Part shown: positions 51,560-60,078 of the stretch, piece by piece | Layout: every line of letters begins with the position of its first letter | Position numbering within the stretch: position 1 is the stretch's first letter | NCBI RefSeq assembly: GCF_006517815.1 | Contig: NZ_CP041198.1 | Location: 4,030,001 to 4,094,000, forward strand | Direction: 5' to 3' | From: Pseudarthrobacter sp. NIBRBAC000502770 | GTDB taxonomy: Bacteria > Actinomycetota > Actinomycetes > Actinomycetales > Micrococcaceae | DNA length: 64,000 nucleotides | The notes under the pieces: generated by a model | Databases searched by the model: none | What the model saw: only the letters and a program-made list of their open reading frames with translations | Told to the model about the DNA's origin: nothing | Translations under genes and position numbers: made by a program

Positions 51560-52521
51560 GCACGACGGCGGAGTCCAGTTCAGCGCTTGTCTCACCGGGG
51601 CCTGCGACCGCGGGTGATAGGGGCCGTGCCCGCTCCGCGGTGCCCGCCACGCCGCGGCCCCTATCACCCGCGTCCGCTGATCGGCCCCCGATGGGCGAGC
51701 TTGAGCTTGTGGTCGCCTTGCGTGGACAGCGCACAGTTGCGGCGCATCAGTACCATCGCGGTGCTCTTCGGGTTATGCGGCCGCATTACCTCGATAACTC
51801 CGGGCAGGTTTGTTATGTCGTTGTGAATCCTGGCGGGGCCTATCTGGGGGCTGACCTGTTCTTGCTGGATGTGGAGGTGGGGGACTCGGCATCTCTGTTG
51901 TTGACCACCCAGTCCGCTACGAAGGTTTATCGGACTCCCGGGTCCTTTGCCGAGCAGCGGATGGCTGTCCGGCTGGGGGAGGGGGCTCGGCTGGAACTCA
52001 TGCCGGACCAGCTCATCGCCTACCGGGAGGCCAGCTACCGGCAACGGACCTCTGTAACCTTGCGGCCGTCGTCGTCCTTGGTCATGGCCGAGGTGGTGAC
52101 GCCCGGCTGGTCGCCGGACGGCGCCGCCTTCCGGTATGAGGAAGTGCGGCTGAGGAACCACATCTGCGTGGAAACCGGGGCGGGCACCGAACTGCTGGCG
52201 TTGGACAACCTGCTGATCCGGCCGCCGCTGCACCACGTAAGCGGGCTCGGTTTCATGGAAGGCTACAGCCACCTCGGATCCCTGGTGGTGGTGGATCCCC
52301 GGGTGGACCAGGCGCTCGCCGACGAACTGCACCTGCTGACCGCCGGCAGCGAAGCGCTGACCGGCATCTCACTGACGCGCCCAGTTGCGGGAACCGCCGG
52401 GCTGGTTCTGCGGAGCCTCTCCAACAGCACCGACGAACTGAACCGCCTGCTTCGGTCCTGCACCGACTTCCTGCGCAGTCGCTGGTACGGCCAAGGGCCG
52501 CTGGACCTGAGGAAGCACTGA
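51556..52521 (+). CDS. ureD: Urease accessory protein UreD (UreH)
   Basis: Scaffold protein that binds apo-urease and recruits UreF/UreG. The ATG at 51556 overlaps the ureG stop and gives 321 residues, but family similarity begins at [20 protein letters not shown], just after an internal ATG at 51691 (276 residues, the usual length). Residues 18-39 of the longer form are encoded by the hairpin repeat copy 2. Core motifs include GPGGA-like [12 protein letters not shown] and [11 protein letters not shown]. Codons after 51691 are A/T-ending more often than later in the gene. Confidence 0.92.
   Translation: MSTTAESSSALVSPGPATAGDRGRARSAVPATPRPLSPASADRPPMGELELVVALRGQRTVAAHQYHRGALRVMRPHYLDNSGQVCYVVVNPGGAYLGADLFLLDVEVGDSASLLLTTQSATKVYRTPGSFAEQRMAVRLGEGARLELMPDQLIAYREASYRQRTSVTLRPSSSLVMAEVVTPGWSPDGAAFRYEEVRLRNHICVETGAGTELLALDNLLIRPPLHHVSGLGFMEGYSHLGSLVVVDPRVDQALADELHLLTAGSEALTGISLTRPVAGTAGLVLRSLSNSTDELNRLLRSCTDFLRSRWYGQGPLDLRKH
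51609..51672. repeat. Urease-operon hairpin repeat, copy 2 (inside the long ureD frame)
   Basis: An 18-bp perfect stem (arms 51609-51626 and 51655-51672, left arm CGCGGGTGATAGGGGCCG) with the same 28-nt loop (51627-51654) as copy 1. The outer stem sequence differs from copy 1 but both arms have changed together. GCTTGTCTCACC lies upstream at 51585-51596. Confidence 0.9.
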
Positions 52522-53558
52522 TGACCAGCATCGCCGCGCTCTACCGGGACCGGGACTCCCTGCCGCTCCGGACCCGCGCGCTGTTCACCTTTGGTGCAGT
52601 GGCCGCGCTGCACGCTGCCGCCGTCGTCCTTTTGCTTGCCGGAACCCGGCCCGGGGGCGGCGGGGCGCTCTCCTGGGGACTTGTCCTCACCGCTTACCTC
52701 GCCGGAGTGAAGCACAGCTACGACTGGGACCACCTGGCGGCCATCGACAACTCGACCCGAAAGTTCGTGGCACAGCGGCAGCATCCGGTGAGTGTGGGCT
52801 TCGCGTTCAGCCTGGGCCACAGCTCGGTGGTGACCCTGGCCGGGGTGCTGGTGATCGCCGGTGCGTCCATGGTTGGCAGCCTGATTGAGGAAGGTACGGC
52901 CGGCAACGTCGTGCTGGGGCTGATCGGCAGCGGTGTATCCGGGCTGTTCCTGCTGGCCATGGGGCTGTTCAACGGCTCGGCCTTCACCCGCTCGGCCGCT
53001 GCCTTCCGGCGCTCCCGGGCCGGAGCGGCCATCGATCCCCGCGACCTGGAACCGCAGGGACTGGTGGCGCGGCTGCTGGCCAAACCCCTCGCGAGGGTGC
53101 GCCGGCCGCGGAACATCTACGTGGTCGGCTTCCTCTTTGGGCTGGGTTTCGATACCGCAACCACCATCGGGCTGCTGATGATGACGACGGCGGCGTCCCT
53201 GGCCGGGGTACCCCCGTTCGCCCTGCTCGCCCTGCCGCTCGCCTTCGCAGCCGCAATGACGCTGTGTGATTCGGTGAACGGCATGGTGATGATGCGGATG
53301 TACCGGTCGGCACTGGCCGACCCGCGGCGGAAGCTTGGCTTCAATGCTGTGGTGACGGGCATCTCGGCTGTCTCGGCCCTGTTCATTGCCCTGATTACTT
53401 TGGCAGGCTTCATGCATGCTGCCTTCGGCCTGCATGATCCGGTGACGGCTTGGCTTTCATCGATCGACCTGGGAGAGGCCGGCCTGCTGCTGGTGGGGCT
53501 GCTGCTGGCCGTCTGGGGCGGCGCCGCGCTGGCGTGGAGGCAGGCCCGGAACGGATAG
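52521..53558 (+). CDS. Nickel/cobalt permease, NiCoT (HoxN/NixA) family
   Basis: A 345-residue membrane permease with about eight helices that should supply nickel to urease. The HX4DH metal motif in helix II appears as KHSYDWDHLAAIDN, and LGFDTATTIGLLM is the second signature (LGxDTAT). Between them a basic cytoplasmic loop (FRRSRAGAA) is visible. The ATG overlaps the ureD stop, so it is the last gene of the urease operon. Confidence 0.93.
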   Translation: MTSIAALYRDRDSLPLRTRALFTFGAVAALHAAAVVLLLAGTRPGGGGALSWGLVLTAYLAGVKHSYDWDHLAAIDNSTRKFVAQRQHPVSVGFAFSLGHSSVVTLAGVLVIAGASMVGSLIEEGTAGNVVLGLIGSGVSGLFLLAMGLFNGSAFTRSAAAFRRSRAGAAIDPRDLEPQGLVARLLAKPLARVRRPRNIYVVGFLFGLGFDTATTIGLLMMTTAASLAGVPPFALLALPLAFAAAMTLCDSVNGMVMMRMYRSALADPRRKLGFNAVVTGISAVSALFIALITLAGFMHAAFGLHDPVTAWLSSIDLGEAGLLLVGLLLAVWGGAALAWRQARNG

Positions 53559-53562
53559 GGAC

Positions 53563-53591
53563 GCGTCGCCGGCATCCACTGCCGGCAACGC
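53563..53591. terminator. Terminator-like hairpin at the end of the urease operon
   Basis: GCGTCGCCGGCA pairs with TGCCGGCAACGC with one mismatch and a 5-nt loop, 4 bp after the permease stop. It probably serves both convergent transcripts. Confidence 0.6.
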
Positions 53592-53603
53592 GCCCCGTGG
53601 CTC

Positions 53604-55529
53604 CTAGCCGAAATCGGCCACGTAGCTGGGAACTCCGACGGCGTCCGTGGACACCGGTGCTCCGGTGTCATTGACCACGTGGTCCAGTGTCCCGGCGCCG
53701 AGATTCACGGTCAGCAGGCTGTGCAGCCTGACGCCCGGAGTCACCGGAACCTCGAAACCGCGGGTGGCGTGGATGGTGGGATCCACGTTGGTGTACACGT
53801 AGCTGCCGCCGCCCCAGAGTTCGTGGGTTTTGACGGAATCCGAGACTTTGTACCCGGCCCAGCCCAGGACCCCGTCATGCTGCCACGCTGCCTGGTTGGG
53901 GGCGTCGTAGGGCAGCTCGTTCTGGAAGAAGACGGTCTTGCCGTTTTCGCCGTTCCAGACGACGTTGTACTCCTGGTAGTGCTCCACGAACAGGCCGGTG
54001 GCAGTGACGTTGTTGCCGTTGACGATCACACCGTTCCTGCCGGTGTTGGTGGTCCAACCGACACCGTTCCCATGGTCTGCGCGCCAGGCCCAGATGTGGT
54101 CCAGGAGGACGTTGTCGCTGTTGACTTCCAGGCTGACTGAGGCCTTGCCCACGTGGGGCCCGCCGATGCGGAAGAACACATCGTGGAGCGTGGTGGGGTT
54201 GGCTGGATCGCTGAGGACGGCTGAGTTGGCTGGTCCTCCCCCTGCGCCTGGAATCGCTTTGCCGATGCGCATCAGGGCAGGGGAGTTGACCTCGCCCGCG
54301 TCCACGGTAACGGCGGCGATGTCCACGCCGGGGACGTCCGCAACTGTCAGGGGAACCGATCCGTTGACGGCGGAAAGTGTTGCCATTCCAAGTCCAAGCA
54401 CCACTGTTCCTGCACGCTTGACCTCGATGCTCCGGTCAACGTCGTAGACCCCGGGAGTAAGGAGCAGGTTCTTTCCACGGGCCAGCTGCGCGTTGATGGC
54501 CTGCGCTGAATCACCGGGCTTTGCAACATAGAAATCGGACAGGGGGATGCTGCGGCCTTGGGTGGGACCGTTTTCCCACGTGGTCCCGGCCGGGTCCTTG
54601 CGGACGGAGGGCACGAACACGCTGTACTGGCCGGCCGAATCCAACGTCAGGTAGGGCTTCTCGCGGCTGATCGGAGTCTTGTCCAGCGTGGTGTACGGCG
54701 GGTTGGGGAAGGAGGCGGCGGGCGCGCCGTCCACGCCGGAGAAGACCTGGTTCCAGACCCCATTGGACCAGCTGCCGATGCTGCTGTCGCGCACCAGGTA
54801 CTGCTGCTGGGAGCCATTGATGATCGCACCCGTCTTTGAGTCCGCAATGAACCCGCCGCTGGCGTACTGCGGGCCGGCGGTGCAGTAGTCCATCAGGGAG
54901 AGGTTGCCGCCGGTGATGTTGACCCGGCGCATCGGTGAAGCCTGGGAAGCCGCCCAGAAATTCGCGGAACTGCGGCAGCCTTCCAGGCCGGTGACGTTGA
55001 TGGTGAGGTTGGACAGGGAGCGCCAGAAGTTGTTCAGGGCGATGCAATTGTCCGCGGTGAGGCAGCGGTTGTAGACGTCGACGTGTCCATTGATGGTGAC
55101 GTCGGTGGGCGCGGCGCCCAGTCCCGCCACCTCGGTGGAGTAACCCACCTGGACGATCAGCGGCTCTTCAGGGGTGCCATAAGTCCCGGGCTTGAACAGC
55201 AGCGAGTAGCGCTTTGAGCCCATCTCATCGTCCACCTGCTGGGCCGCAATGGCGTCCACGGTGGCCTGGATCTGTGCCACCGGCATGCCGGGGTCGAAGA
55301 CGTAGGTATTGGAACCGAACGGGTTTTGCGGCGTCGGTGCCGGCGGTGGCGGCGACGCCGGAGCCTGGGCTGCGGGCTGGGCTGCTGAGGGCGCCGCCTG
55401 TGCTGCGGCCGTCCCGCCGGCGGCAACAAGGCCAAGGAGAAGGGCGGTGGCGGCTGCAACAGTGCCGGCGCGGCTCCGGCGCTGCGCCGGAAGGGGTCGG
55501 GGTGCGTCTGGGCGTAAGGCTAGCGGCAT
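53604..55529 (-). CDS. Secreted right-handed beta-helix protein, putative carbohydrate-active enzyme
   Basis: A 641-residue exported protein. A signal peptide (RSRAGTVAAATALLLGLVAA) and a Pro/Ala linker precede a long parallel beta-helix-like region with repeated turns such as VTINGHVDVYNRCL, NLTINVTGLEG and VIVNGNNVTATGLFVEHYQE. Proteins of this type are often misnamed coagulation factor 5/8 or adenylyl cyclase; pectate-lyase-like and GH55-like folds are related. The activity is unknown; a polysaccharide substrate is inferred. I take ATG 55529. CebR-like boxes lie upstream. Confidence 0.8.
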   Translation of the reverse strand: MPLALRPDAPRPLPAQRRSRAGTVAAATALLLGLVAAGGTAAAQAAPSAAQPAAQAPASPPPPAPTPQNPFGSNTYVFDPGMPVAQIQATVDAIAAQQVDDEMGSKRYSLLFKPGTYGTPEEPLIVQVGYSTEVAGLGAAPTDVTINGHVDVYNRCLTADNCIALNNFWRSLSNLTINVTGLEGCRSSANFWAASQASPMRRVNITGGNLSLMDYCTAGPQYASGGFIADSKTGAIINGSQQQYLVRDSSIGSWSNGVWNQVFSGVDGAPAASFPNPPYTTLDKTPISREKPYLTLDSAGQYSVFVPSVRKDPAGTTWENGPTQGRSIPLSDFYVAKPGDSAQAINAQLARGKNLLLTPGVYDVDRSIEVKRAGTVVLGLGMATLSAVNGSVPLTVADVPGVDIAAVTVDAGEVNSPALMRIGKAIPGAGGGPANSAVLSDPANPTTLHDVFFRIGGPHVGKASVSLEVNSDNVLLDHIWAWRADHGNGVGWTTNTGRNGVIVNGNNVTATGLFVEHYQEYNVVWNGENGKTVFFQNELPYDAPNQAAWQHDGVLGWAGYKVSDSVKTHELWGGGSYVYTNVDPTIHATRGFEVPVTPGVRLHSLLTVNLGAGTLDHVVNDTGAPVSTDAVGVPSYVADFG

Positions 55530-55596
55530 TGCTGGTCCTGTCAGTGGAGGGGCTGGACGACCACGACGGCTGCGACAGGCAGCCGGGGCCGAGTGG

Positions 55597-55610
55597 TGGG
55601 AGCGCTCCCG
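55597..55610. promoter_or_regulatory. CebR-like LacI operator, site 1
   Basis: TGGGAGCGCTCCCG matches the actinobacterial CebR box TGGGAGCGCTCCCA at 13 of 14 positions. It lies between the divergent beta-helix gene and LacI gene, 68 bp from the former's start. Confidence 0.8.
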
Positions 55611-55653
55611 TCGGGAGAGCGTAGCATCGGGATTTTGCCCCGGCAAGGGTTGA

Positions 55654-55667
55654 CGGGAGCGCTCCCA
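55654..55667. promoter_or_regulatory. CebR-like LacI operator, site 2
   Basis: CGGGAGCGCTCCCA, again 13 of 14 to the CebR box, centred 57 bp from site 1 and about 30 bp before the LacI start codon, suggesting autoregulation. Confidence 0.8.
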
Positions 55668-55696
55668 CGCTGGATCGGTGTCGTATTGTCGGTGTA

Positions 55697-56749
55697 ATGA
55701 ACGAAAAGACCAGCCGGTCCGCTCCGGAAGGGGCAGGGCGGCTCAGTCCCACGCTGGAGGACTTGGCGTCAGCGGCAGGGGTGTCCCGCTCCACAGCATC
55801 CCGTGCCATCAATGGCGGCTCAAAGGTCAGCGCGCAGGCCCAGGCGGCCGTTGACGCCGCGATCGTGGCGCTGGGCTACACTCCCAACCGTGCTGCCCGG
55901 AGCCTGGTCACCCGGCGCGCCGGATCCGTGGCACTGGTGATCCCCGAACCTGATGCCCGGGTCATGTTGGACCCGTACTTCGCCGCCGTCATTACTGGAG
56001 TCAATGAAGCACTGCGCGAGACGGACCTGCAGCTGGTACTGCTGATGTCCCGGGCCGGTGACGACTCGGCGCGGACCATCCGCTACCTGCGCGGCGGCCA
56101 CGTTGACGGCGCGATCGTGGTCTCCCACCACCACGCTGATGACTGGGTGGAGACCCTTGGCGGCACCGGACTGCCCACCGTCTTCATCGGCAGGCCATGG
56201 GACACGTCGTCCGGAATTCCCTATGTGGACCTGGACAACTTCGAGGGAGGCCGGTTGGCGGCACGGCACTTGGCCGGCATCGGCCGCACCCGGCTGGCGA
56301 CTGTTGCCGGCCCTCCTGACATGACGGCCGCCGTCGACCGCCTGGAAGGATGGCGGCAGGGACTCAGGGAAGCCGGCCTTGAGCCCGGACCCGTCATCCA
56401 CGGGGACTTCACGACGGCGGGCGGTGCCGATGCTGCAGCCCAATTGCTGGCTACATCGCCTGACGTGGACGGAATATTCGCCGCATCGGACCTGATGGCG
56501 CTCGGCGTCGTGGACACCCTTCGCGGAAGGGGGCGGCGGGTGCCGGACGACGTGGCAGTGGTGGGCTTCGACAACCACTCCATCCAGGCGGCAAACGGCC
56601 TGGGCCTCACCACGGTGGCCCATCCCATGGTGGACATGGCAGCCGCAGCCGGAAAGCTCCTGGTGGGTGCCATCGCGAATCCCGACGGGGTTCCGGGACC
56701 AGTCATCTATCCTGCGGAACTGGTGGTGCGCGGAAGCTCCGTGCAGTAG
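55697..56749 (+). CDS. LacI-family regulator, CebR-like
   Basis: A 350-residue repressor with HTH TLEDLASAAGVSRSTASRAI, hinge NRAARSLVTRRAGSVALVIP and a sugar-binding domain with VPDDVAVVGFDNHSIQAANG. The two CebR-type boxes upstream suggest it recognises TGGGAGCGCTCCCA and controls itself and the divergent secreted protein. The ligand may be a beta-gluco-oligosaccharide, as for CebR, but that is inference. Confidence 0.93.
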   Translation: MNEKTSRSAPEGAGRLSPTLEDLASAAGVSRSTASRAINGGSKVSAQAQAAVDAAIVALGYTPNRAARSLVTRRAGSVALVIPEPDARVMLDPYFAAVITGVNEALRETDLQLVLLMSRAGDDSARTIRYLRGGHVDGAIVVSHHHADDWVETLGGTGLPTVFIGRPWDTSSGIPYVDLDNFEGGRLAARHLAGIGRTRLATVAGPPDMTAAVDRLEGWRQGLREAGLEPGPVIHGDFTTAGGADAAAQLLATSPDVDGIFAASDLMALGVVDTLRGRGRRVPDDVAVVGFDNHSIQAANGLGLTTVAHPMVDMAAAAGKLLVGAIANPDGVPGPVIYPAELVVRGSSVQ

Positions 56750-56793
56750 CGGACCCAAAACCTCAGGATGTCCGCCCGACTGCCGGGTTGCAC

Positions 56794-57243
56794 CTAGGCG
56801 GCCAGCCCGCCCTTTACCTTGCGGTGCGTCCGATGCCTGGCCGGCGCCAGGCGTGAATGGGCGCCCGCGAGGACCTCGCTGCCGTCCGGCACGGTGCTGT
56901 CCGAATCCAGGTGTGCGCCGTGCTCGATCAGGACGCTGGAGCCGATGCGCGAGTGGCTGCCAATGTGGACACGGTTGCCGATCACCGTGCCCCGGCCGAT
57001 GCGCACGCCGTCGCCGATGACCGTCCTGTCACCGATGATCGCGCCGCGGTCGATCCAGCTGCCGTGTCCAATCCGGCAACCTGAACCCACCTTCGCGCCG
57101 TGCTCCACATAGGTCATGGGGCCGATCCGGGTGCTCTCAGCCACGCTGGCCCCCGGAGCGATGAGGCCGCCGCCGTTGTCGTGGCGGCTGTACCGGGTGA
57201 CCTTCCCGGCGTCGTCCTCTACTGACACAAACTTCGCGGTCAT
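56794..57243 (-). CDS. Left-handed beta-helix (hexapeptide repeat) protein
   Basis: A 149-residue protein made largely of hexapeptide repeats: GASVAESTRIGPMTYVEHGA, CRIGHGSWIDRGAIIGDRTV, IGRGTVIGNRVHIGSHSRIG. These form an LbH coil as in acyltransferases and gamma-carbonic anhydrases. No extra catalytic domain is visible. The basic tail is RHRTHRKVKGG. GAGGG precedes ATG 57243. It could be an acetyltransferase or a nucleotide-sugar modifying protein. Confidence 0.82.
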   Translation of the reverse strand: MTAKFVSVEDDAGKVTRYSRHDNGGGLIAPGASVAESTRIGPMTYVEHGAKVGSGCRIGHGSWIDRGAIIGDRTVIGDGVRIGRGTVIGNRVHIGSHSRIGSSVLIEHGAHLDSDSTVPDGSEVLAGAHSRLAPARHRTHRKVKGGLAA

Positions 57244-57334
57244 ACCATCCCTCGTTACCACCGCGGCTATTTACCGCTCAGTAGGTTAACGGCCGGGAGG
57301 CCGCGAGGATTCCCAGCACGCGGGCCGTGACGCG

Positions 57335-57994
57335 CTACGCCACCAGGTTGGCGGCAGCCGTGTTCATGTGTTCAAGGATGGTCTTCCGGGCCAGGGTGGC
57401 ATCGCCGGTGTCGATGGCGCCCACGATGTCCTTGTGGCGGTCCACGCTCATGTTGCTGACGCCCTTTTCCAGTCCGGCGAACATGATGGACATCCGGATG
57501 GAGCCCTCAAGGGATTCCCAGGAGTGGAGCAGTGTTTCGTTGCCCGTAAGCCGGCAGAGGGTGCGGTGGAACTCGAGGTCGGATTCAATCCGTTCCTCAA
57601 GGCTGCCGCCGGCCGCGGCATCCATGGCATCAATGGCCTTGTGCAGCGACTCGGTGACCTGCTGCCGGTCCGGCAGTTCGCAGAGGGTCCGGGCGGCCAG
57701 CGATTCCAGGGCGGCACGGACAGCATAAATGTCCCGGATTTCCTTTTCATCCAGGTGGCGGACGGACAGGCGTCCGCGGGGGCCGGCGGACAGCAGGCCT
57801 TCCTGTTCCAGCTGGCGGAGGGCTTCGCGGAGCGTGCCGCGGCTGATCTGCAGCATCTCGGACAGTTCCGTTTCCACCAGGTGCCGGCCCGGTTCCAGCT
57901 CGCCGCTGGTGATGGCGGTCCGCAGCGCCGAGAGCGCCTGCTCACGAAGGCTCTTCTTTTCCAGTCCCAGCAGGGGTGCGCCCAATCCGGCCAT
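57335..57994 (-). CDS. GntR/FadR (FCD) transcriptional regulator
   Basis: A 219-residue regulator: winged HTH (LREQALSALRTAITSGELEP, TELSEMLQISRGTLREALRQ) and an FCD domain with metal-ligand-type residues in DLEFHRTLC, DRHKDIVGAID and ILEHMNTAAA. ACTGCTAACAGT lies upstream at 58021-58032 and matches sites around 61463-61545, so it probably controls itself and the adjoining sugar cluster. Confidence 0.92.
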   Translation of the reverse strand: MAGLGAPLLGLEKKSLREQALSALRTAITSGELEPGRHLVETELSEMLQISRGTLREALRQLEQEGLLSAGPRGRLSVRHLDEKEIRDIYAVRAALESLAARTLCELPDRQQVTESLHKAIDAMDAAAGGSLEERIESDLEFHRTLCRLTGNETLLHSWESLEGSIRMSIMFAGLEKGVSNMSVDRHKDIVGAIDTGDATLARKTILEHMNTAAANLVA

Positions 57995-58020
57995 GGCTTT
58001 GTCCTCAATGTCTTAAGTCG

Positions 58021-58032
58021 ACTGCTAACAGT
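58021..58032. promoter_or_regulatory. GntR operator upstream of the regulator gene
   Basis: ACTGCTAACAGT, 27 bp before the GntR start. It differs by one or two bases from the ACTGTYRACAGT sites in the divergent promoter region of the cluster. Confidence 0.6.
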
Positions 58033-58114
58033 CGGTAGTAATTCCGATGGTACGGCAGAAAGCACGGCACCGGCCTTGACCGGTGCCGTGCTTTCCCACA
58101 TGTCTTGAAATCCG

Positions 58115-59134
58115 TCAGCCGAGTTCGGCGAGGACCTTGGCCACGATGCGGTCCACGGATAGCCCGTAGCGCTCGTGCAGGGTGGGCAGGGCGCCGGCGT
58201 CGAGGAACTGGTCCGGCAGCCCGATGGGCACCACGCGCTTGCCTGCTCCGGCGGTGACGACGGCGGAGGCAACAGTTTCGAAAAGCCCGCCCACCACGGA
58301 GTGGTTCTCCAGGGTGACGGCGAGCCGGTCCGTGTTGATTTCCTTGAGGACGGTTTCGGCGTCGAACGGCTTGATGGTGGGGGTGTGCACGACGGCGACG
58401 TCCACGTTGTGTGCCGCAAGGGCCTTGGCTGCCTGCAGGGCACGCATGGTCATCAGTCCGGAGGAGATGAAGACGACGTCGTTGCCGCCGCGCAGCACCT
58501 TGGCCTTGCCGAGTTCGAACGTGTAGCCGTACTCGTCCAGGACGGTGGGCACGTTGCCGCGCAGCAGCCGCAGGTAGGTCGGTCCCTCGGAGGCGGCGAG
58601 CTGCGGGACGGCCTGTTCGATGTCGATCGAGTCGCAGGGGTCAACGATGGTCAGGTTGGGCATGCCGCGGAAGATCGCCATGTCCTCGGTGGCCTGGTGG
58701 CTGGGGCCGTATCCGGTGGTCAGGCCGGGCAGGCCGCCCACAATGTTGACGTTAAGGTTCGGTTCGGCGGCGTCCAGGCAGAGGAAGTCGTAGGCGCGGC
58801 GGGCTGCGAACACCGAGTAGGTGGACGCGAACGGCACCAGCCCGGTCTCGGCGAGCCCGGCGGCGGCGCCGAAGAGCAGCTGCTCGGCCATGCCCATCTG
58901 GAAGAACCGCTCCGGGTAGGCCTGGGCGAAGATGTGCATGTCCGTGTATTTGCCCAGGTCCGCGGTCAATCCCACGATCTTGTCGTTTTCCTGTGCGGCC
59001 TTGACCAGGGCGTGCCCGAACGGTGCGTTGGAGGTCTTCTGGCCCGGGTCGGCGAACGACGCGATCATCGCCGAGGTCTTCAGTTTCGGCTTGGCCGCTG
59101 CTGCGGTGTCGGGGGCCTCGGTGGTGGTGCTCAT
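58115..59134 (-). CDS. Split transketolase, C-terminal subunit
   Basis: A 339-residue protein equal to the pyrimidine-binding and C-terminal domains of transketolase. The catalytic Glu lies in FFQMGMAEQLLFGAAAGLA, followed by STYSVFAARRAYDFL and GPSHQATEDMA. It forms the active site with the N-terminal subunit. ATG 59134 overlaps that gene's stop (ATGA). Split enzymes of this sort occur in specialised pathways (apulose-phosphate or sulfo-sugar cleavage, for example), not in core pentose phosphate metabolism. Confidence 0.92.
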   Translation of the reverse strand: MSTTTEAPDTAAAAKPKLKTSAMIASFADPGQKTSNAPFGHALVKAAQENDKIVGLTADLGKYTDMHIFAQAYPERFFQMGMAEQLLFGAAAGLAETGLVPFASTYSVFAARRAYDFLCLDAAEPNLNVNIVGGLPGLTTGYGPSHQATEDMAIFRGMPNLTIVDPCDSIDIEQAVPQLAASEGPTYLRLLRGNVPTVLDEYGYTFELGKAKVLRGGNDVVFISSGLMTMRALQAAKALAAHNVDVAVVHTPTIKPFDAETVLKEINTDRLAVTLENHSVVGGLFETVASAVVTAGAGKRVVPIGLPDQFLDAGALPTLHERYGLSVDRIVAKVLAELG

Positions 59135-60078
59135 GCTGAAGCCTTTCCTTCGTATCCGGCGGTGAGCTGCTCGCGGCAGGTCTGCCATTCGTTCTCTTCG
59201 ATGCGCATGAAGTGCGCCTTTTCGCGGTTTTCCAGCAGCGGAACGCCGCAGCCCACCTTGGTGTCGCACAGGATCACGGAGGGGCGTCCGACGGCGGCGG
59301 CCTGGGCGGCTGCGTTGTCGAACGCTGCCAGCAGCGCGCCGACGTCGTTCCCGTCCACGCGCTGGGTGTACCAGCCGAAGGATTCCCACTTTTCGGTGAC
59401 CGGCTCGGTGCGGAGCACGGTGTCGGTCTTGCCGTCGGCCTGCAGGGCGTTGATGTCCACCATGGCGGTGAGGTTGCCCAGCTGGTGGTGGTGCGCGCCC
59501 ATGGCGGCCTCCCAGGTGGAGCCTTCGTCCAGTTCGCCGTCGGAGAGGAAGTTGAACACCCGGGCGGACGAGCCTTGGTAGCGCAGGCCCAGGGCCATGC
59601 CGACGGCGATGGTCAGCCCGTGCCCCAGCGAACCGCCGGAGATTTCCATGCCGGGGGTGTAGGTGGACATCCCGGACATCGGCAGCCGCGAGTCGTCCGA
59701 GCCGTAGGTTTCCAGTTCCTCCACGGGGACGATCCCGGCTTCGGCGAGAGCGGCATAGTGGCCGATGGCGTAGTGGCCGGTGGAGAGCAGGAACCGGTCG
59801 CGGGCTTCCCAGTGCGGGTCCCCGGCGCGGAAGTTCAGCTGGTCCCCGTAGACGGTGGCGAGCATGTCCGCGGCACCCAGGGCCTGGCCAACGTACCCCT
59901 GGCCCTGGACCTCGCCCATGTTCAGGGCGTGGTGCCGGATGCGGTACGCGGCGGCGCTGATCTTCTCCAGCCGTTCGGGCGTCACTGCGGTCTGCAGTGT
60001 TTGTCCCTGCGGGGCGGCGTCCTGGACGGTATCTGTAGGCATTGCTGGCTCCGTGGTCGTTTCGTGCGCGGTGGTCAT
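59131..60078 (-). CDS. Split transketolase, N-terminal (TPP-binding) subunit
   Basis: A 315-residue protein equal to the N-terminal TPP domain. It shows STGHYAIGHYAALAEAGIVP, GSLGHGLTIAVGMALGLR and the TPP/Mg motif SDGELDEGSTWEAAMGAHHH followed by DIN. A disordered Thr/Pro-rich start (~30 residues) precedes the domain. It abuts the MFS gene, with start ATG 60078 directly after that stop. Confidence 0.92.
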   Translation of the reverse strand: MTTAHETTTEPAMPTDTVQDAAPQGQTLQTAVTPERLEKISAAAYRIRHHALNMGEVQGQGYVGQALGAADMLATVYGDQLNFRAGDPHWEARDRFLLSTGHYAIGHYAALAEAGIVPVEELETYGSDDSRLPMSGMSTYTPGMEISGGSLGHGLTIAVGMALGLRYQGSSARVFNFLSDGELDEGSTWEAAMGAHHHQLGNLTAMVDINALQADGKTDTVLRTEPVTEKWESFGWYTQRVDGNDVGALLAAFDNAAAQAAAVGRPSVILCDTKVGCGVPLLENREKAHFMRIEENEWQTCREQLTAGYEGKASA

